From positions 2,910,501 to 2,974,500 of the forward strand of contig NZ_CP046566.1 in assembly GCF_009740285.1 (NCBI RefSeq): a stretch of DNA of 64,000 nt, written 5' to 3'. The DNA is from Phnomibacter ginsenosidimutans (GTDB lineage: Bacteria > Bacteroidota > Bacteroidia > Chitinophagales > Chitinophagaceae). The notes under the pieces are model-generated. The model worked only from the letters and a program-made list of their open reading frames with translations. It had not been told where the DNA came from and ran no database searches. How positions within the stretch are numbered: position 1 is the first letter of the stretch; every line of letters starts with the position of its first letter. The position numbers were made by a program, and so were the translations under genes. Below, piece after piece: positions 32,319 to 41,524 of this stretch.

Positions 32319-34547
32319 TTACTCTTCCTGAAAAATGCGTTTGAGATAGGCAGTGTTGGCACCGTAATTATACTTTGTATCTGATGGCTTTTTAGCATCA
32401 CGACTGCGTTCAATCACCAGCCAGCCGCTCCAACCCATGGCATCCAGCGTTTGCTTTACCTGCTGCATGTTTATTTGCGAATCGTTTTCCAACCACACAC
32501 TGTCTTTGTTTGTAGCATGTATCATGCTGATGCGATCCTTACCCAATGTTTTCAATTCAGCAATCAGGTCGCGGCCTTCCTTGAGTGGCGAAGAAAAATT
32601 GAAATATATTTTAATGGCCGGCGAGCCAATTTCTTTCAGCAATTGGACTTCCTCTTTTGCACTCAAGGATGTTTCGATGCCAATGATAACGCCGGCGGCT
32701 TCAGCCATTTTGCCGGCTATTGTCAATCGGGCAATAACTGAATCGCGAATGCCAGGATTTTTTTTGATATCGCATTGCACACCTAGTGGCAAAAACGCAT
32801 GCTTCACTTGCATGAGTTGCATGGTGCGTATACAATCTTCAATGCTCCGAATGTACTCGGCCCGGCTGCAAAACGACTGCGCATAGTAGCCTGTCATGGC
32901 CAAACAAAACAGCTCTACTTTTCTTTCTTTCGCTGTTTGCAAAAACAACTGCCGCACACTGTCGTTCAACAATTGATTGTCGAAGGTGGGCCGGTTGCCC
33001 AAGCCACCCATATCTACTTCTACACCGTCTGCTTTCAAGTCGGCAGTGAGGGTAATGGCACCGAGTTTTTGGCGCTTCAGCAGCATCAAATCTATCAGGC
33101 CAATTTTATAGCGTTGGCTAGTTTTGGCTTTCTCTACTTCTGCTGCAAACAACTTTTCCAAATTATCAAAACCGTGTACTGCATGTGCAGGCAATCGTTC
33201 TCCTTTATCGCCAAACACATACATGTTTTGCTCTGGCTCTATGGTAATCGTTGACTCGTCAATTTCACCGGTTTTGTTTTGAATAGCGGGCAATTGCAAT
33301 TGCAAATACTTCGCCATGAATTCGTATACCGCCTTGCGTTTGTTGATACCAAAATCATGTTTTTCATTGGACAAATGCACATTGCTCACCGCCGAAGGCT
33401 GGCTGCACATGGCATACATTTTTTGCAAATAAGGAAAGTCATGTTCCGGCATTTTATCTGTCCAGTCGCCACCATCGCTTACAATCAACTGTGGCCTTGG
33501 TGCAGCCATAGCAGCCAGTTCTACATTGTTGGTGCGGCCACCGCAACCGTGTATATCCATGCCGCTTTCGCATGGGCAGCCGCCATAGAAATACGACGAC
33601 AACGATACCACTGGTGCAGATGCTTTAATGCGGTCATCGAGTGCCGTCATAAGTACTGTATGGCTACCGGCACCAGAGCCGCCAGTCATGCCTACTCTGG
33701 CAGTATCGGCATCTTTTTGCGCCAGCAAATAATCGAGAATCCGAATGCTGCCCAATGCCTGAATGGTCATGCCCAAACTGCGGCGATGATCTTCGATATT
33801 GAATTGCAATAAAGACTCGCCCCATGCAAACAAATCGTAACTAAATGCCATCGCCCCCATTTTGGCCAATGCTGCACAGCGATACTGACAATCGGGGCGG
33901 TAGCGTTGTTTTTCCCAATGCCCGTCGGGGTTGAGAATAACAGGAATTTTGCCTTTGTATTTGGCTGGTTTGTACAACGAACCGTTGATCCACACACCCG
34001 GCAAAATTTCCAGCGCAATATTTTCTACCGTATACCCATCATACATTCTTTTGGGGGTAATAATAGGAGCACTGTTTGGCCTTGCAGGCAAATGTGTCAG
34101 TTGTAATGCTTCCCGTATACAAGGACGTAATTCTGCCTTTCTTTTTTCCCATGCCTCGGGTGTATTGTATTGCGCAGCAATGCGGTCCATTTCGGCCCAG
34201 CCTTCTGCCACCGGCCAGCGGTAATATTCATAGGCACTCAGCTTATACTGTTTCTCCTTTTCCTTCTTCACTTTCAGCTCCAACGGCCTCAGCACATTAT
34301 CCAATGTTACCTCTACATCTGGCCGGTATTTCCAATCGGCATAGGTCACCATTTTATTGGCCACCATGCTGTCCGCAAACTTGATAACAACACCATATTT
34401 TTTCTGAATGTTTTGCAACACTTCTTTCAATGGACGGCTGTATTGCTGATCGGTATTGAGTTGTGCCCATGCAAATACCTGCAACAGCATCATGCATATA
34501 AGCATGAAAACGACTTGCTTGTATTGCTGATGGTGTTTATTCCACAT
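32319..34547 (-). CDS. STN domain + acetylxylan-esterase-like hydrolase + TIM-barrel sugar isomerase fusion
   Basis: Three-part protein of 742 residues. A signal peptide (VVFMLICMMLLQVFAWAQ) is followed by an STN-like domain (about 35-105; SRPLKEVLQNIQKKYGVVIK), normally found at the N-terminus of TonB receptors and secretins. An alpha/beta hydrolase follows (about 110-420) of the acetyl-xylan/glucuronoyl-esterase type, with nucleophile Ser291 in GMTGGSGAGSH, a candidate acid near Asp358-Asp361, and His397 in NEKHDFG. The C-terminal third (about 475-742) is a xylose-isomerase-like TIM barrel (DGVEVDMGGLGNRPTFD, IGIETSLSAKEE, SMIHATNKDS, GWSGWLVIERSRD). The joint is uninterrupted in one frame. 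A TIM-barrel sugar isomerase/epimerase is usually cytoplasmic, so its export here is odd. The neighbouring gene 11 bp downstream is a symporter. Confidence 0.82.
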   Translation of the reverse strand: MWNKHHQQYKQVVFMLICMMLLQVFAWAQLNTDQQYSRPLKEVLQNIQKKYGVVIKFADSMVANKMVTYADWKYRPDVEVTLDNVLRPLELKVKKEKEKQYKLSAYEYYRWPVAEGWAEMDRIAAQYNTPEAWEKRKAELRPCIREALQLTHLPARPNSAPIITPKRMYDGYTVENIALEILPGVWINGSLYKPAKYKGKIPVILNPDGHWEKQRYRPDCQYRCAALAKMGAMAFSYDLFAWGESLLQFNIEDHRRSLGMTIQALGSIRILDYLLAQKDADTARVGMTGGSGAGSHTVLMTALDDRIKASAPVVSLSSYFYGGCPCESGMDIHGCGGRTNNVELAAMAAPRPQLIVSDGGDWTDKMPEHDFPYLQKMYAMCSQPSAVSNVHLSNEKHDFGINKRKAVYEFMAKYLQLQLPAIQNKTGEIDESTITIEPEQNMYVFGDKGERLPAHAVHGFDNLEKLFAAEVEKAKTSQRYKIGLIDLMLLKRQKLGAITLTADLKADGVEVDMGGLGNRPTFDNQLLNDSVRQLFLQTAKERKVELFCLAMTGYYAQSFCSRAEYIRSIEDCIRTMQLMQVKHAFLPLGVQCDIKKNPGIRDSVIARLTIAGKMAEAAGVIIGIETSLSAKEEVQLLKEIGSPAIKIYFNFSSPLKEGRDLIAELKTLGKDRISMIHATNKDSVWLENDSQINMQQVKQTLDAMGWSGWLVIERSRDAKKPSDTKYNYGANTAYLKRIFQEE

Positions 34548-34558
34548 GGTTGATTTTT

Positions 34559-36118
34559 TTAGAATGAATTTTCTTTTTCCTGCTGCCGGTTTTGCCGCCA
34601 GCTACTAAACAAGAGGTTGGGTTCCAGCACAGGTGGCGGATAAAACAAACTGGCGATATAACCGACCACAATCACAATGAGGTGGCTATACACACCCAAC
34701 ATGAGTTTGTGATGTGTAAAGTTATAGTCTCCCAAATCAAGCAGCAATCTGGGGTTGCTAACTCCCACAGGTGTGCTGGTTAAAAATGCCCATGCCGTAA
34801 ACAGAATACACACAATGATACCAATATTAACGCCTTGCCGATTGGCCCGGGCACTAAACAATCCCAGTAAAAAAATACCCACAATGCCGCCAGAGAAAAT
34901 GGCGTACACGGTAAAGATGACACCTAACACACCTTCATTGCCGGTAAGTAAATACAAGCCGCCAATGGCAATGGACAACAAACCAGACAACACTACGTAC
35001 AGCTTACTCATGTGGAGGTATTGCTTATCCGTTTTGTGCGGACGAAGTTTTTTATAGTAGTCTTCAATACCTACAGCGGCCAGCGAATTGAGGTCGGCAC
35101 TGAGGCTGCAAATAGCAGCGGAAATAAGTGCTGCTACAATAAAACCAATAACACCCGTTGGCAGTTGCGTCATTATAAAATGAGGAAATACCGCTTCGGC
35201 CTGCATGCCATCGGGCAGGCCACGCTGTTTGTAAAAAACAAACAACGCTGTACCAATCAACATGAAAATGGTCCAGATGGGAACCGTTAGTGAAATACCC
35301 AGCAACGATGCTTTGATGGCAGCCTTATCATTTTTTGCAGAGAGGTATCTTTGCACCACGGTCTGATCGGTGCCATACTTCTGAATGGCATAAAATGCAC
35401 CATTAATCATCATGACCAGCAAGGTAAGTTGCGTTACATCCCATTTGTACGGACCAAAGCCGGTGCGGTTGTTGGCACTTGCAATGTTCCAAGCTTCGGC
35501 AATGCCCCCATCAATAGAATACAACAATACCAGCAGGCAAATAATGCCACTGGCAAACAGCATAAAGCCCTGAAAAACATCCAGCCAAATCACTGCCTGC
35601 ATACCGCCTTTCAAATTCACCATTACCAATACAAAACCAACCACACCCAAAACCAGAAAGGGATGCATATTCGTCATTTCATGTATGGCTACTGCAATGA
35701 GAAACAAGACCGTACCCATACCCGCAAACTGCCTTATGATAAAAGATGACGAACTGTAGTAACGGGCAAACATGCCGAACCGCTTTTCAAAATACTCGTA
35801 GGTACTCAGGCCAATCACTTTTCGGTACAAGGGAACAATGAACCAAATGGTGCCCATCAGTACTACTGGCACCATCAAACCTTGCACCAGTAAAATCCAG
35901 TTGCTGGTAAAGCCCTGTGCGGGATAGCCCAAAAATGTAACACTGCTGATGAGGGTAGACAGCAAGGACAATCCCAATGCCCATGCGGGAAAATTGCCTT
36001 TCGATAAAAAATATTGTGCTGTTGTTTTTTGCCGGTTGGCAAAACGAAATCCCAGCCAGAGCGTAATGCCCAACACCAGCAGGATGATAACGTAATCAAT
36101 GGTTTGAAGATGGGACAT
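34559..36118 (-). CDS. sodium:solute symporter (SLC5/SSS)
   Basis: Inner-membrane Na+-coupled importer, 519 residues, about 13 helices. The N-terminus has LQTIDYVIILLVLGITLWLG followed by FLSKGNFPAWALGLSLLSTL, and the SSS core ICSLSADLNSLAAVGIEDYY is present. It starts 21 bp after the stop of the DUF1537 kinase gene; I prefer the ATG at 36118 to the GTG at 36136. Between an acid-sugar kinase and the esterase/isomerase fusion, it may import a sugar acid or a uronate-type monosaccharide, but SSS substrates cannot be read from sequence by eye. Confidence 0.9.
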   Translation of the reverse strand: MSHLQTIDYVIILLVLGITLWLGFRFANRQKTTAQYFLSKGNFPAWALGLSLLSTLISSVTFLGYPAQGFTSNWILLVQGLMVPVVLMGTIWFIVPLYRKVIGLSTYEYFEKRFGMFARYYSSSSFIIRQFAGMGTVLFLIAVAIHEMTNMHPFLVLGVVGFVLVMVNLKGGMQAVIWLDVFQGFMLFASGIICLLVLLYSIDGGIAEAWNIASANNRTGFGPYKWDVTQLTLLVMMINGAFYAIQKYGTDQTVVQRYLSAKNDKAAIKASLLGISLTVPIWTIFMLIGTALFVFYKQRGLPDGMQAEAVFPHFIMTQLPTGVIGFIVAALISAAICSLSADLNSLAAVGIEDYYKKLRPHKTDKQYLHMSKLYVVLSGLLSIAIGGLYLLTGNEGVLGVIFTVYAIFSGGIVGIFLLGLFSARANRQGVNIGIIVCILFTAWAFLTSTPVGVSNPRLLLDLGDYNFTHHKLMLGVYSHLIVIVVGYIASLFYPPPVLEPNLLFSSWRQNRQQEKENSF

Positions 36119-36139
36119 GCTTACAATCGTTGACACTGT

Positions 36140-37264
36140 TTATGCTACAAACAGTTGTTGAATAATGGGTGGCAGCACATAACTACCGGGCTTTACGGAG
36201 ATAAAACAATCATTGGATTTCATACGAACAGAACCACGCTCCCACTCTTGCTGTGGCTGCAGTTCGTGTAGCTGCAAGGCTTCCAATATACTGGTGGCGG
36301 TAGAGCCCCCTTCAATAAACATTTCTGCTACATATTGGCGGGCAAATAGCTGCGCAACCGCATCGGCCATGCAACTGCGCAATTGAGCAGCCGTACAACC
36401 AGCAGGTATTTGTGTAGCATCAATGGCGAATATCACTTTACCCACATGCTGTAATGCAAAGGCAAGTTGTTGCACACAATCCGGATGTGGTTTAGTACCA
36501 TTGGCTACAAATGATAACCATACAACAGACGCCGGATGCATAAGGGCTACCTGCTGTACAAAACTGACAGCTGCAGGAAATGCTGTACCACACACATACA
36601 AAAACGGTTGCTGCAACTGAATCACACTTGAAAGCTGTTCCTGGTAGGTTCTGGCTAACAAGGCTGTAAAAAAATCACCGGCCCCAGCCAATGCAATGCC
36701 TGCAGGTACGGCATTGGCCCAATGATGCACATCTTGCATGGTTGCTGCGGAGGCAAGCATTACAGCTGCATGCGACAATGCTTCGCCCACTTCCAATACA
36801 GGTATTTCTTCTACACCCAGCATGTCGGCCAAACCGGCACTGGTTCTGGGAAACTCAGGATCTGCAGCAAAGCCTGCCTCATGCACCGGCACTTTGTTTA
36901 CCAAATATTTTCCTTGTTCAATGGTTCGTCCCAAGGTTGGATTGGCCGGTAGCAACAGGGCTTGTGTTTGGTTGCACAATTGCATTTGCAATTGCAACTC
37001 TTGCATTACATAACCCCGCAGCACACTGTCGGTTTTTTTGTACATCCAACGTGGTTGTAGCAGCAATATTTGCTGCACTATAGTTGAAGTAACAGCCAGT
37101 GCTTTTGCATCTGACATACTGCGGCTATCGGTAGATACAACAAGTACATCGGCAGTTGTAGGTTTTACTTCGCCCAGGCATAAGGAAACCCGAAGCCCGT
37201 ATCGAACAGCAATGCCTGCCAGTTCTGCAGCACCCGTAAAATCATCGGCCAATACAGCTATCAT
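36140..37264 (-). CDS. four-carbon acid-sugar kinase family protein (DUF1537)
   Basis: Cytoplasmic ATP-dependent kinase of 374 residues that phosphorylates acid sugars such as threonate, erythronate or 3-oxo-isoapionate. The N-terminal domain opens with IAVLADDFTGAAELAG, the DUF1537 acid-sugar-binding signature, followed by VSTDSRSM and MYKKTDSVLRG. The C-terminal nucleotide domain has EGGSTATSILEAL and the terminal SVKPGSYVLP motif. It is slightly shorter than most members. DUF1537 kinases usually work with a PdxA2 dehydrogenase, which is exactly the gene 73 bp upstream. One characterised branch (OiaK) belongs to D-apionate catabolism, which is of interest given the apiose-like cluster about 16 kb away. 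Confidence 0.92.
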   Translation of the reverse strand: MIAVLADDFTGAAELAGIAVRYGLRVSLCLGEVKPTTADVLVVSTDSRSMSDAKALAVTSTIVQQILLLQPRWMYKKTDSVLRGYVMQELQLQMQLCNQTQALLLPANPTLGRTIEQGKYLVNKVPVHEAGFAADPEFPRTSAGLADMLGVEEIPVLEVGEALSHAAVMLASAATMQDVHHWANAVPAGIALAGAGDFFTALLARTYQEQLSSVIQLQQPFLYVCGTAFPAAVSFVQQVALMHPASVVWLSFVANGTKPHPDCVQQLAFALQHVGKVIFAIDATQIPAGCTAAQLRSCMADAVAQLFARQYVAEMFIEGGSTATSILEALQLHELQPQQEWERGSVRMKSNDCFISVKPGSYVLPPIIQQLFVA

Positions 37265-37337
37265 CTTTCTTCAATCCTGATTTTTTTCAAATGCAAGTAA
37301 GATGTTGTAGCGCCACCATGCCTGCAAGAATGTTCAA

Positions 37338-38369
37338 CTATTGGTGCTGGCTCAGCTGCACCGCACTTTCTATGGCCAGTATCATGGCATCGGCACTGGC
37401 TATGCCTTTGCCTGCTATTTCAAAAGCAGTACCGTGGTCTACTGACGTACGGATAATGGGCAAGCCCAAAGTAATGTTTACACCTTTCACACTGTCCATT
37501 TGTTGTTTTTTGGCATTCCATTTAAAACCCGAAAGCTTGAAAGGAATATGTCCCTGATCGTGATACATGGCCACCACACCACCATAAGCACCCATGGCAG
37601 CTTTGGCAAACATGGTATCGGGTGGCACAGGTCCTTCTACATCGTAGCCCAAAGCACGGGCCGTTGCAACTGCCGGCGCTATTTCTTCTATGTCTTCTGT
37701 GCCAAATAAACCATTGTCTCCGGAGTGAGGGTTCAATCCCGCAACGCCGATTTTCAGGTTGGTTTTTCCTAATCGTTTCAAACCATCTACAATCAGTTCT
37801 ATCACCTGAACGATACGGTCGTGCTTTACCAAATCGCAAGCCTGACGCAGCGAAACATGGGTACTCACGTGTATTACATTGATGTTGTCTTCCACCAGTA
37901 GCATGGCATATTTTTTAGTGCTGGTGTAATGCGCATATATTTCTGTATGGCCGGCAAAATGATGCCCTGCTTCGTTGATGGATTTTTTATTGATGGGACC
38001 AGTAACAGTGGCATCCACTTCTCCGGCCATCGCCAATTCAATGGCTTTTTTTACAGCCTGAAAAGAAGCTTCGCCACACATGGCGGCTATTTCGCCAAAC
38101 TGCAATGCAGACACATCTGTAATCCCTAAATCGAATACATCAATGCTGCCTATGTTAAACCGTGCATCGGCCACACTGTTGACAGCATGTACCTGCGCAG
38201 GCAACTTCAACAGCTGGATGATTTGCTGAAACACGGCGGCATCACCAATCAGCAATGGCCGGCAAATTTGATGAATAGCGGGTTGTAATAATGCTTTCAC
38301 TGCTATCTCCGGACCAATGCTGGCCGGGTCGCCCATGGTAATGGCGAGTATGGGTAATGCTTTACTCAT
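37338..38369 (-). CDS. PdxA2-type 4-phospho-acid-sugar dehydrogenase
   Basis: NAD-dependent oxidative decarboxylase of the PdxA family, 343 residues. Motifs are ITMGDPASIGPEI (N-terminus), GPINKKS (about 125), the metal His in FAGHTEIYA, GLNPHSGDNGLFG (about 236) and VAMYHDQGHIPFK. In vitamin B6 synthesis PdxA uses 4-phosphohydroxythreonine; PdxA2 paralogues next to DUF1537 kinases instead oxidise and decarboxylate 4-phosphothreonate or 4-phosphoerythronate to dihydroxyacetone phosphate. The context here points to that catabolic role. Its start overlaps the stop of the upstream DapA-family gene by 4 bp (ATGA), so the pair is translationally coupled. Confidence 0.9.
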   Translation of the reverse strand: MSKALPILAITMGDPASIGPEIAVKALLQPAIHQICRPLLIGDAAVFQQIIQLLKLPAQVHAVNSVADARFNIGSIDVFDLGITDVSALQFGEIAAMCGEASFQAVKKAIELAMAGEVDATVTGPINKKSINEAGHHFAGHTEIYAHYTSTKKYAMLLVEDNINVIHVSTHVSLRQACDLVKHDRIVQVIELIVDGLKRLGKTNLKIGVAGLNPHSGDNGLFGTEDIEEIAPAVATARALGYDVEGPVPPDTMFAKAAMGAYGGVVAMYHDQGHIPFKLSGFKWNAKKQQMDSVKGVNITLGLPIIRTSVDHGTAFEIAGKGIASADAMILAIESAVQLSQHQ

Positions 38370-39274
38370 GCTGTTTGTTTTAACGCTTCAAATTCTTGTA
38401 TGAGTGTTGCTGCTTCCGCATCACTCATGGGCTGCAATGGTGGCATCACAGTTGCTGCACAAATACCTTTGTGTTGCATCAACCGTTTCAATGCCCACAA
38501 ACTTTCGCCCAGTGTTTTTCCTCCCTGATACAACTGTCCGTATACATCGCTTTGTACCTGCATGGCTTGTGCAGTGGTTACATCGTTGTTGTGTACTGCT
38601 TGCAACATACGGCTATAGATGCCTGGCATAAGATTGCCCGTACTCGGTATCAAGCCACGGCTACCGCCCAGCAATGCATTGGCCGATTGCGCAGCCCAGC
38701 CGAGGAAGTGACCAAAATCTGTGCGGTCTTTCCATAACGCCAGGGATTGCTGCAGCCGCTCTTCACTTCGTTCTGAATCTTTTGTAGCAACAATATTGGG
38801 ATGATGACTCAAGGCATCAATCACCTCCAGCGGAATGCTCATGTGTGTGGTAGCCGGTATGTTGTAAACAATAACGGGCAATGGCGAAGCATCAGCCAGT
38901 GAGCGGAAATACTGATGCATTTGCGCTGGCGTCAATGCATAATAAGATGGCAGTGTTGCAGCCACAGCATCAACCTGGTGCGTGGCACACTGCGCTGCAA
39001 ATGCCAGGCTTTCTTCCAACACATTGGAGGAAATACCGGCATACAACACAGTGCCTGTTTGCTTGTGCTTTGCAGCGGCTTCGAGGTATTGCAATTTTAC
39101 CGCAGCACTCAGCGATGCTGATTCCCCGGTGGTGCCCAAAATAAAAGGCGAAATCTGATGTGCATAGAATGATTGAAACAACCGGCCCACTGCTGGCTCA
39201 TCTATTTGAAAAGATGCTGTAAGTGGTGTAACAGCCGGTACGATGATGCCTTTGTATATCGAATAATCTATCAT
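38366..39274 (-). CDS. DapA/NanA-family lyase (first copy)
   Basis: Class I TIM-barrel aldolase or dehydratase of 302 residues. The Schiff-base Lys165 lies in IVATKDSERS, the catalytic Tyr137 in VYNIPAT, and the pyruvate-binding motif is intact as LGTTGESASL (about 46-55). Members cleave or dehydrate 2-keto acids, for example 2-keto-3-deoxy-sugar acids or N-acetylneuraminate. In this operon (Fe-ADH, DapA, PdxA2, DUF1537) a role in 2-keto-3-deoxy-acid cleavage to pyruvate plus an aldehyde is plausible, with the neighbouring dehydrogenase reducing the aldehyde. Its start overlaps the Fe-ADH stop by 4 bp and its stop overlaps the pdxA start by 4 bp. Lysine biosynthesis is unlikely given the context. 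Confidence 0.88.
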   Translation of the reverse strand: MIDYSIYKGIIVPAVTPLTASFQIDEPAVGRLFQSFYAHQISPFILGTTGESASLSAAVKLQYLEAAAKHKQTGTVLYAGISSNVLEESLAFAAQCATHQVDAVAATLPSYYALTPAQMHQYFRSLADASPLPVIVYNIPATTHMSIPLEVIDALSHHPNIVATKDSERSEERLQQSLALWKDRTDFGHFLGWAAQSANALLGGSRGLIPSTGNLMPGIYSRMLQAVHNNDVTTAQAMQVQSDVYGQLYQGGKTLGESLWALKRLMQHKGICAATVMPPLQPMSDAEAATLIQEFEALKQTA

Positions 39275-40425
39275 GCAAATGCGTTTGTAAAAATATCAAT
39301 TGCGTCAGCTTCAGTCACGTTGCGTGGATTGTTTTTCAACAGGCGTTGAATCTTCATGGCTTCAGCAGCCATTTGCGGAATGCTTTCTTTGGTAACGCCT
39401 ACTTCTTGCAACGTAGCCGGTATACCACAAGCCTTATTCAACGCTTTTATTTTCTTCACGCCCCATTTAGCGGTAGCAATATTATCGGCCAAAGCATCGC
39501 AACCCAAGGCTACTGCTACTTGTGCATAGCGGTGCGGCGCAGCCACAAGGTTGTATTCCATTACATAGGGCAACAGTAATGCATTGCTTAAACCATGCGG
39601 CAAATGATACATGCTGCCTAATGGATAACTCAAGGCATGTACTGCTGCTGTATTCACAGGCCCCAAACAAAATCCGCCATACAAACTACCAAGTGCTACT
39701 TTTTCACGGGCATCCAAATCGCTGCCATCTTTTACCGCAGCTTCAATATTGGCAGCAATCAATTGAATGCCTTTCAATGCAAACATATCAATGAAGGGCT
39801 GTGCGAATTTATTGGTGTATGCTTCGAGGCAATGTGTCAGCGCATCCATACCAGTAGCGGCAGTAATGGCCGGCGGTACAGAAACAGTCAGCAATGCATC
39901 CACACACACCGGATCGGGTACGAGGTACGGACTAATGATGCCTTTCTTTTGATTGTCGGTATCATCAACCAAAATGGCGTTGGGCGACACCTCGCTGCCA
40001 GTGCCGGCTGTAGCAGGTACACACACCAATTTTTTAGAGCGGTCTTTGAGCAACCCAATGCCTACATACTCTTGCAATGTCTGCGGATTGTCGAGTTGGG
40101 CAGCTATGAGTTTGGCAATGTCTAACACACTGCCGCCGCCAATGCCTACCACTACATCGGGTGCAAATGCTGCGGCCTCTTGCATGATGTGGTGAAAATC
40201 GGCAAAGCTTGGCTCTGCAACGATAGCCGTATTGATGAGCACTTCTACCTGAGCAGCTTCGAGTGCTGCTTTGAGTGGTTGAATGTTTGCCAACAACGGT
40301 TCGATGGTAGCCAGCAACACTTTGCGTGGCTGCCACTGCAGCAGTTCACCGGGCAACTGTGCAAAGCTGCCATTGCCCACCATGAGCTTGCCGGGAAAAA
40401 TGATATGCATAGGAGAATTGGTCAT
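39271..40425 (-). CDS. iron-containing alcohol dehydrogenase (FucO-like)
   Basis: Group III Fe-dependent NAD(P) alcohol dehydrogenase of 384 residues. It has the nucleotide-binding GIGGGSVLDIAK (about 100), PATAGTGSEVS (about 142), the family signature around MDALTHCLEAYTNKFAQP, and the metal His residues in HALSYPLGSMYHLPHG. Family members include lactaldehyde reductase FucO, hydroxybutyrate dehydrogenase and maleylacetate reductase. Next to DapA-family lyases it could reduce lactaldehyde or glycolaldehyde released from deoxy-sugar acids, or oxidise a hydroxy acid. It is the first gene of an ATGA-coupled trio and is preceded by a 103-bp gap, the most likely place for an internal promoter, though I recognise no consensus there. 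Confidence 0.9.
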   Translation of the reverse strand: MTNSPMHIIFPGKLMVGNGSFAQLPGELLQWQPRKVLLATIEPLLANIQPLKAALEAAQVEVLINTAIVAEPSFADFHHIMQEAAAFAPDVVVGIGGGSVLDIAKLIAAQLDNPQTLQEYVGIGLLKDRSKKLVCVPATAGTGSEVSPNAILVDDTDNQKKGIISPYLVPDPVCVDALLTVSVPPAITAATGMDALTHCLEAYTNKFAQPFIDMFALKGIQLIAANIEAAVKDGSDLDAREKVALGSLYGGFCLGPVNTAAVHALSYPLGSMYHLPHGLSNALLLPYVMEYNLVAAPHRYAQVAVALGCDALADNIATAKWGVKKIKALNKACGIPATLQEVGVTKESIPQMAAEAMKIQRLLKNNPRNVTEADAIDIFTNAFA

Positions 40426-40528
40426 GTGGACGATGGAGTAAATGAATTGTTCAATAGTAGTAGCGTAAACAAACGGAGCGTCGCAACTTCAGCTTCATAG
40501 GAGTACTGCAGCTGGCGACCACTTGGTA

Positions 40529-41512
40529 TTAAATAGCCGCATCTAACCGGTAGCGGGGCAGCATGATTTGCTCTATATCAACCGGAGTAATGTTGAGCCT
40601 TTCGCACCAGTGCATAAAGCTGCGATGGATATCATCTAGTGTTTGCTTTTGCTCTGGCGTTAGCTCCAGCGCAGTAGCCCTGCTGATTGTACGAACGGGC
40701 AAGCCACGTTTGCGCAAAAAATACTTGGCACTCATGGGATAAGCCACATGAATGAGCGGGTCTACCCGGCTGATTTCTGCCTGCAACCATTTTACATCTT
40801 CCTGCTTGTCGGGGTTGTTGGCATTGTTGACCATCCACACCAAAATTTCAGGATAAAAATTGCCGCTGATGCTCGACATGCCACGGGCACCCATTTGCAA
40901 ACTATACATGGCATTGGGCGAATGCGCATCATAAAATTCGAGCTTGCTTGCTGTGGCTTTGAGCAAATCGAGTTTGGCTTTTACTTTTTCCGGATCGATG
41001 GACGTGTCTTTGTGATACACCATGCGGCCGGCGCTGAGTAAAGTGCTGAATACATCAGGACTAATGATGCGTTTGTACGGCGCCGGACATTCGTACATGC
41101 CCAATGGAATATTGCCGGTGAGTTTGAACATGCGTTCAAAATTGTTGAGCAACACTTCATCGCTGTCTTCCACATTGGCAAAATGCCCGGTAATCAAAAT
41201 GGCTGCATCGATGCCCGTATCAAATATGCGTTTGGTAAATTCTGCTTTGTCGTAAATGGTGAGGCCAAAGGAAGAAGTAGCTACCACGGGCACCCGGCCA
41301 TTTACATACCGCACTACGTGGCGGGTGAGTTCTAGCCGTTCATCTTCGGTGATGCTGTACATTTCGCTGCTGAGGCAATTGGCGAAAAAACCTTTTACAC
41401 CCGCCGCAAGGTAAAAATCGATGAGGCGGTTCACGGCATCAAAATCCACTTTCGCCTTGAGGTTGAAAGGCGTAATCATGACGGGCACAAACTTGTTGGC
41501 AACTGCTGGCAT
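40529..41512 (-). CDS. DapA-family lyase, divergent (second copy)
   Basis: TIM-barrel protein of 327 residues with the Schiff-base Lys in MVYHKDTSI (about residue 168) and the Tyr in GMYECPAP (about 140), so the class I aldolase chemistry is kept. The pyruvate-carboxylate motif, GTTGE or GSTGE in DapA/NanA, is replaced here by NCLSSE, suggesting a different substrate head group. I start at the ATG at 41512; a TTG lies 9 bp upstream. It is 12 bp downstream of the FAH-family gene, so the two probably act in sequence on one 2-keto-3-deoxy acid. The function is otherwise not assigned. Confidence 0.82.
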   Translation of the reverse strand: MPAVANKFVPVMITPFNLKAKVDFDAVNRLIDFYLAAGVKGFFANCLSSEMYSITEDERLELTRHVVRYVNGRVPVVATSSFGLTIYDKAEFTKRIFDTGIDAAILITGHFANVEDSDEVLLNNFERMFKLTGNIPLGMYECPAPYKRIISPDVFSTLLSAGRMVYHKDTSIDPEKVKAKLDLLKATASKLEFYDAHSPNAMYSLQMGARGMSSISGNFYPEILVWMVNNANNPDKQEDVKWLQAEISRVDPLIHVAYPMSAKYFLRKRGLPVRTISRATALELTPEQKQTLDDIHRSFMHWCERLNITPVDIEQIMLPRYRLDAAI

Positions 41513-41524
41513 AGCACTCAATTT

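Noticed and set aside
37338-38369. Vitamin B6 biosynthesis pdxA
   Set aside because: Direct linkage with a DUF1537 kinase and sugar-acid enzymes points to the catabolic PdxA2 role.
38366-39274. Lysine biosynthesis dapA
   Set aside because: Two DapA-family copies in a sugar-acid operon; no other lysine genes nearby.
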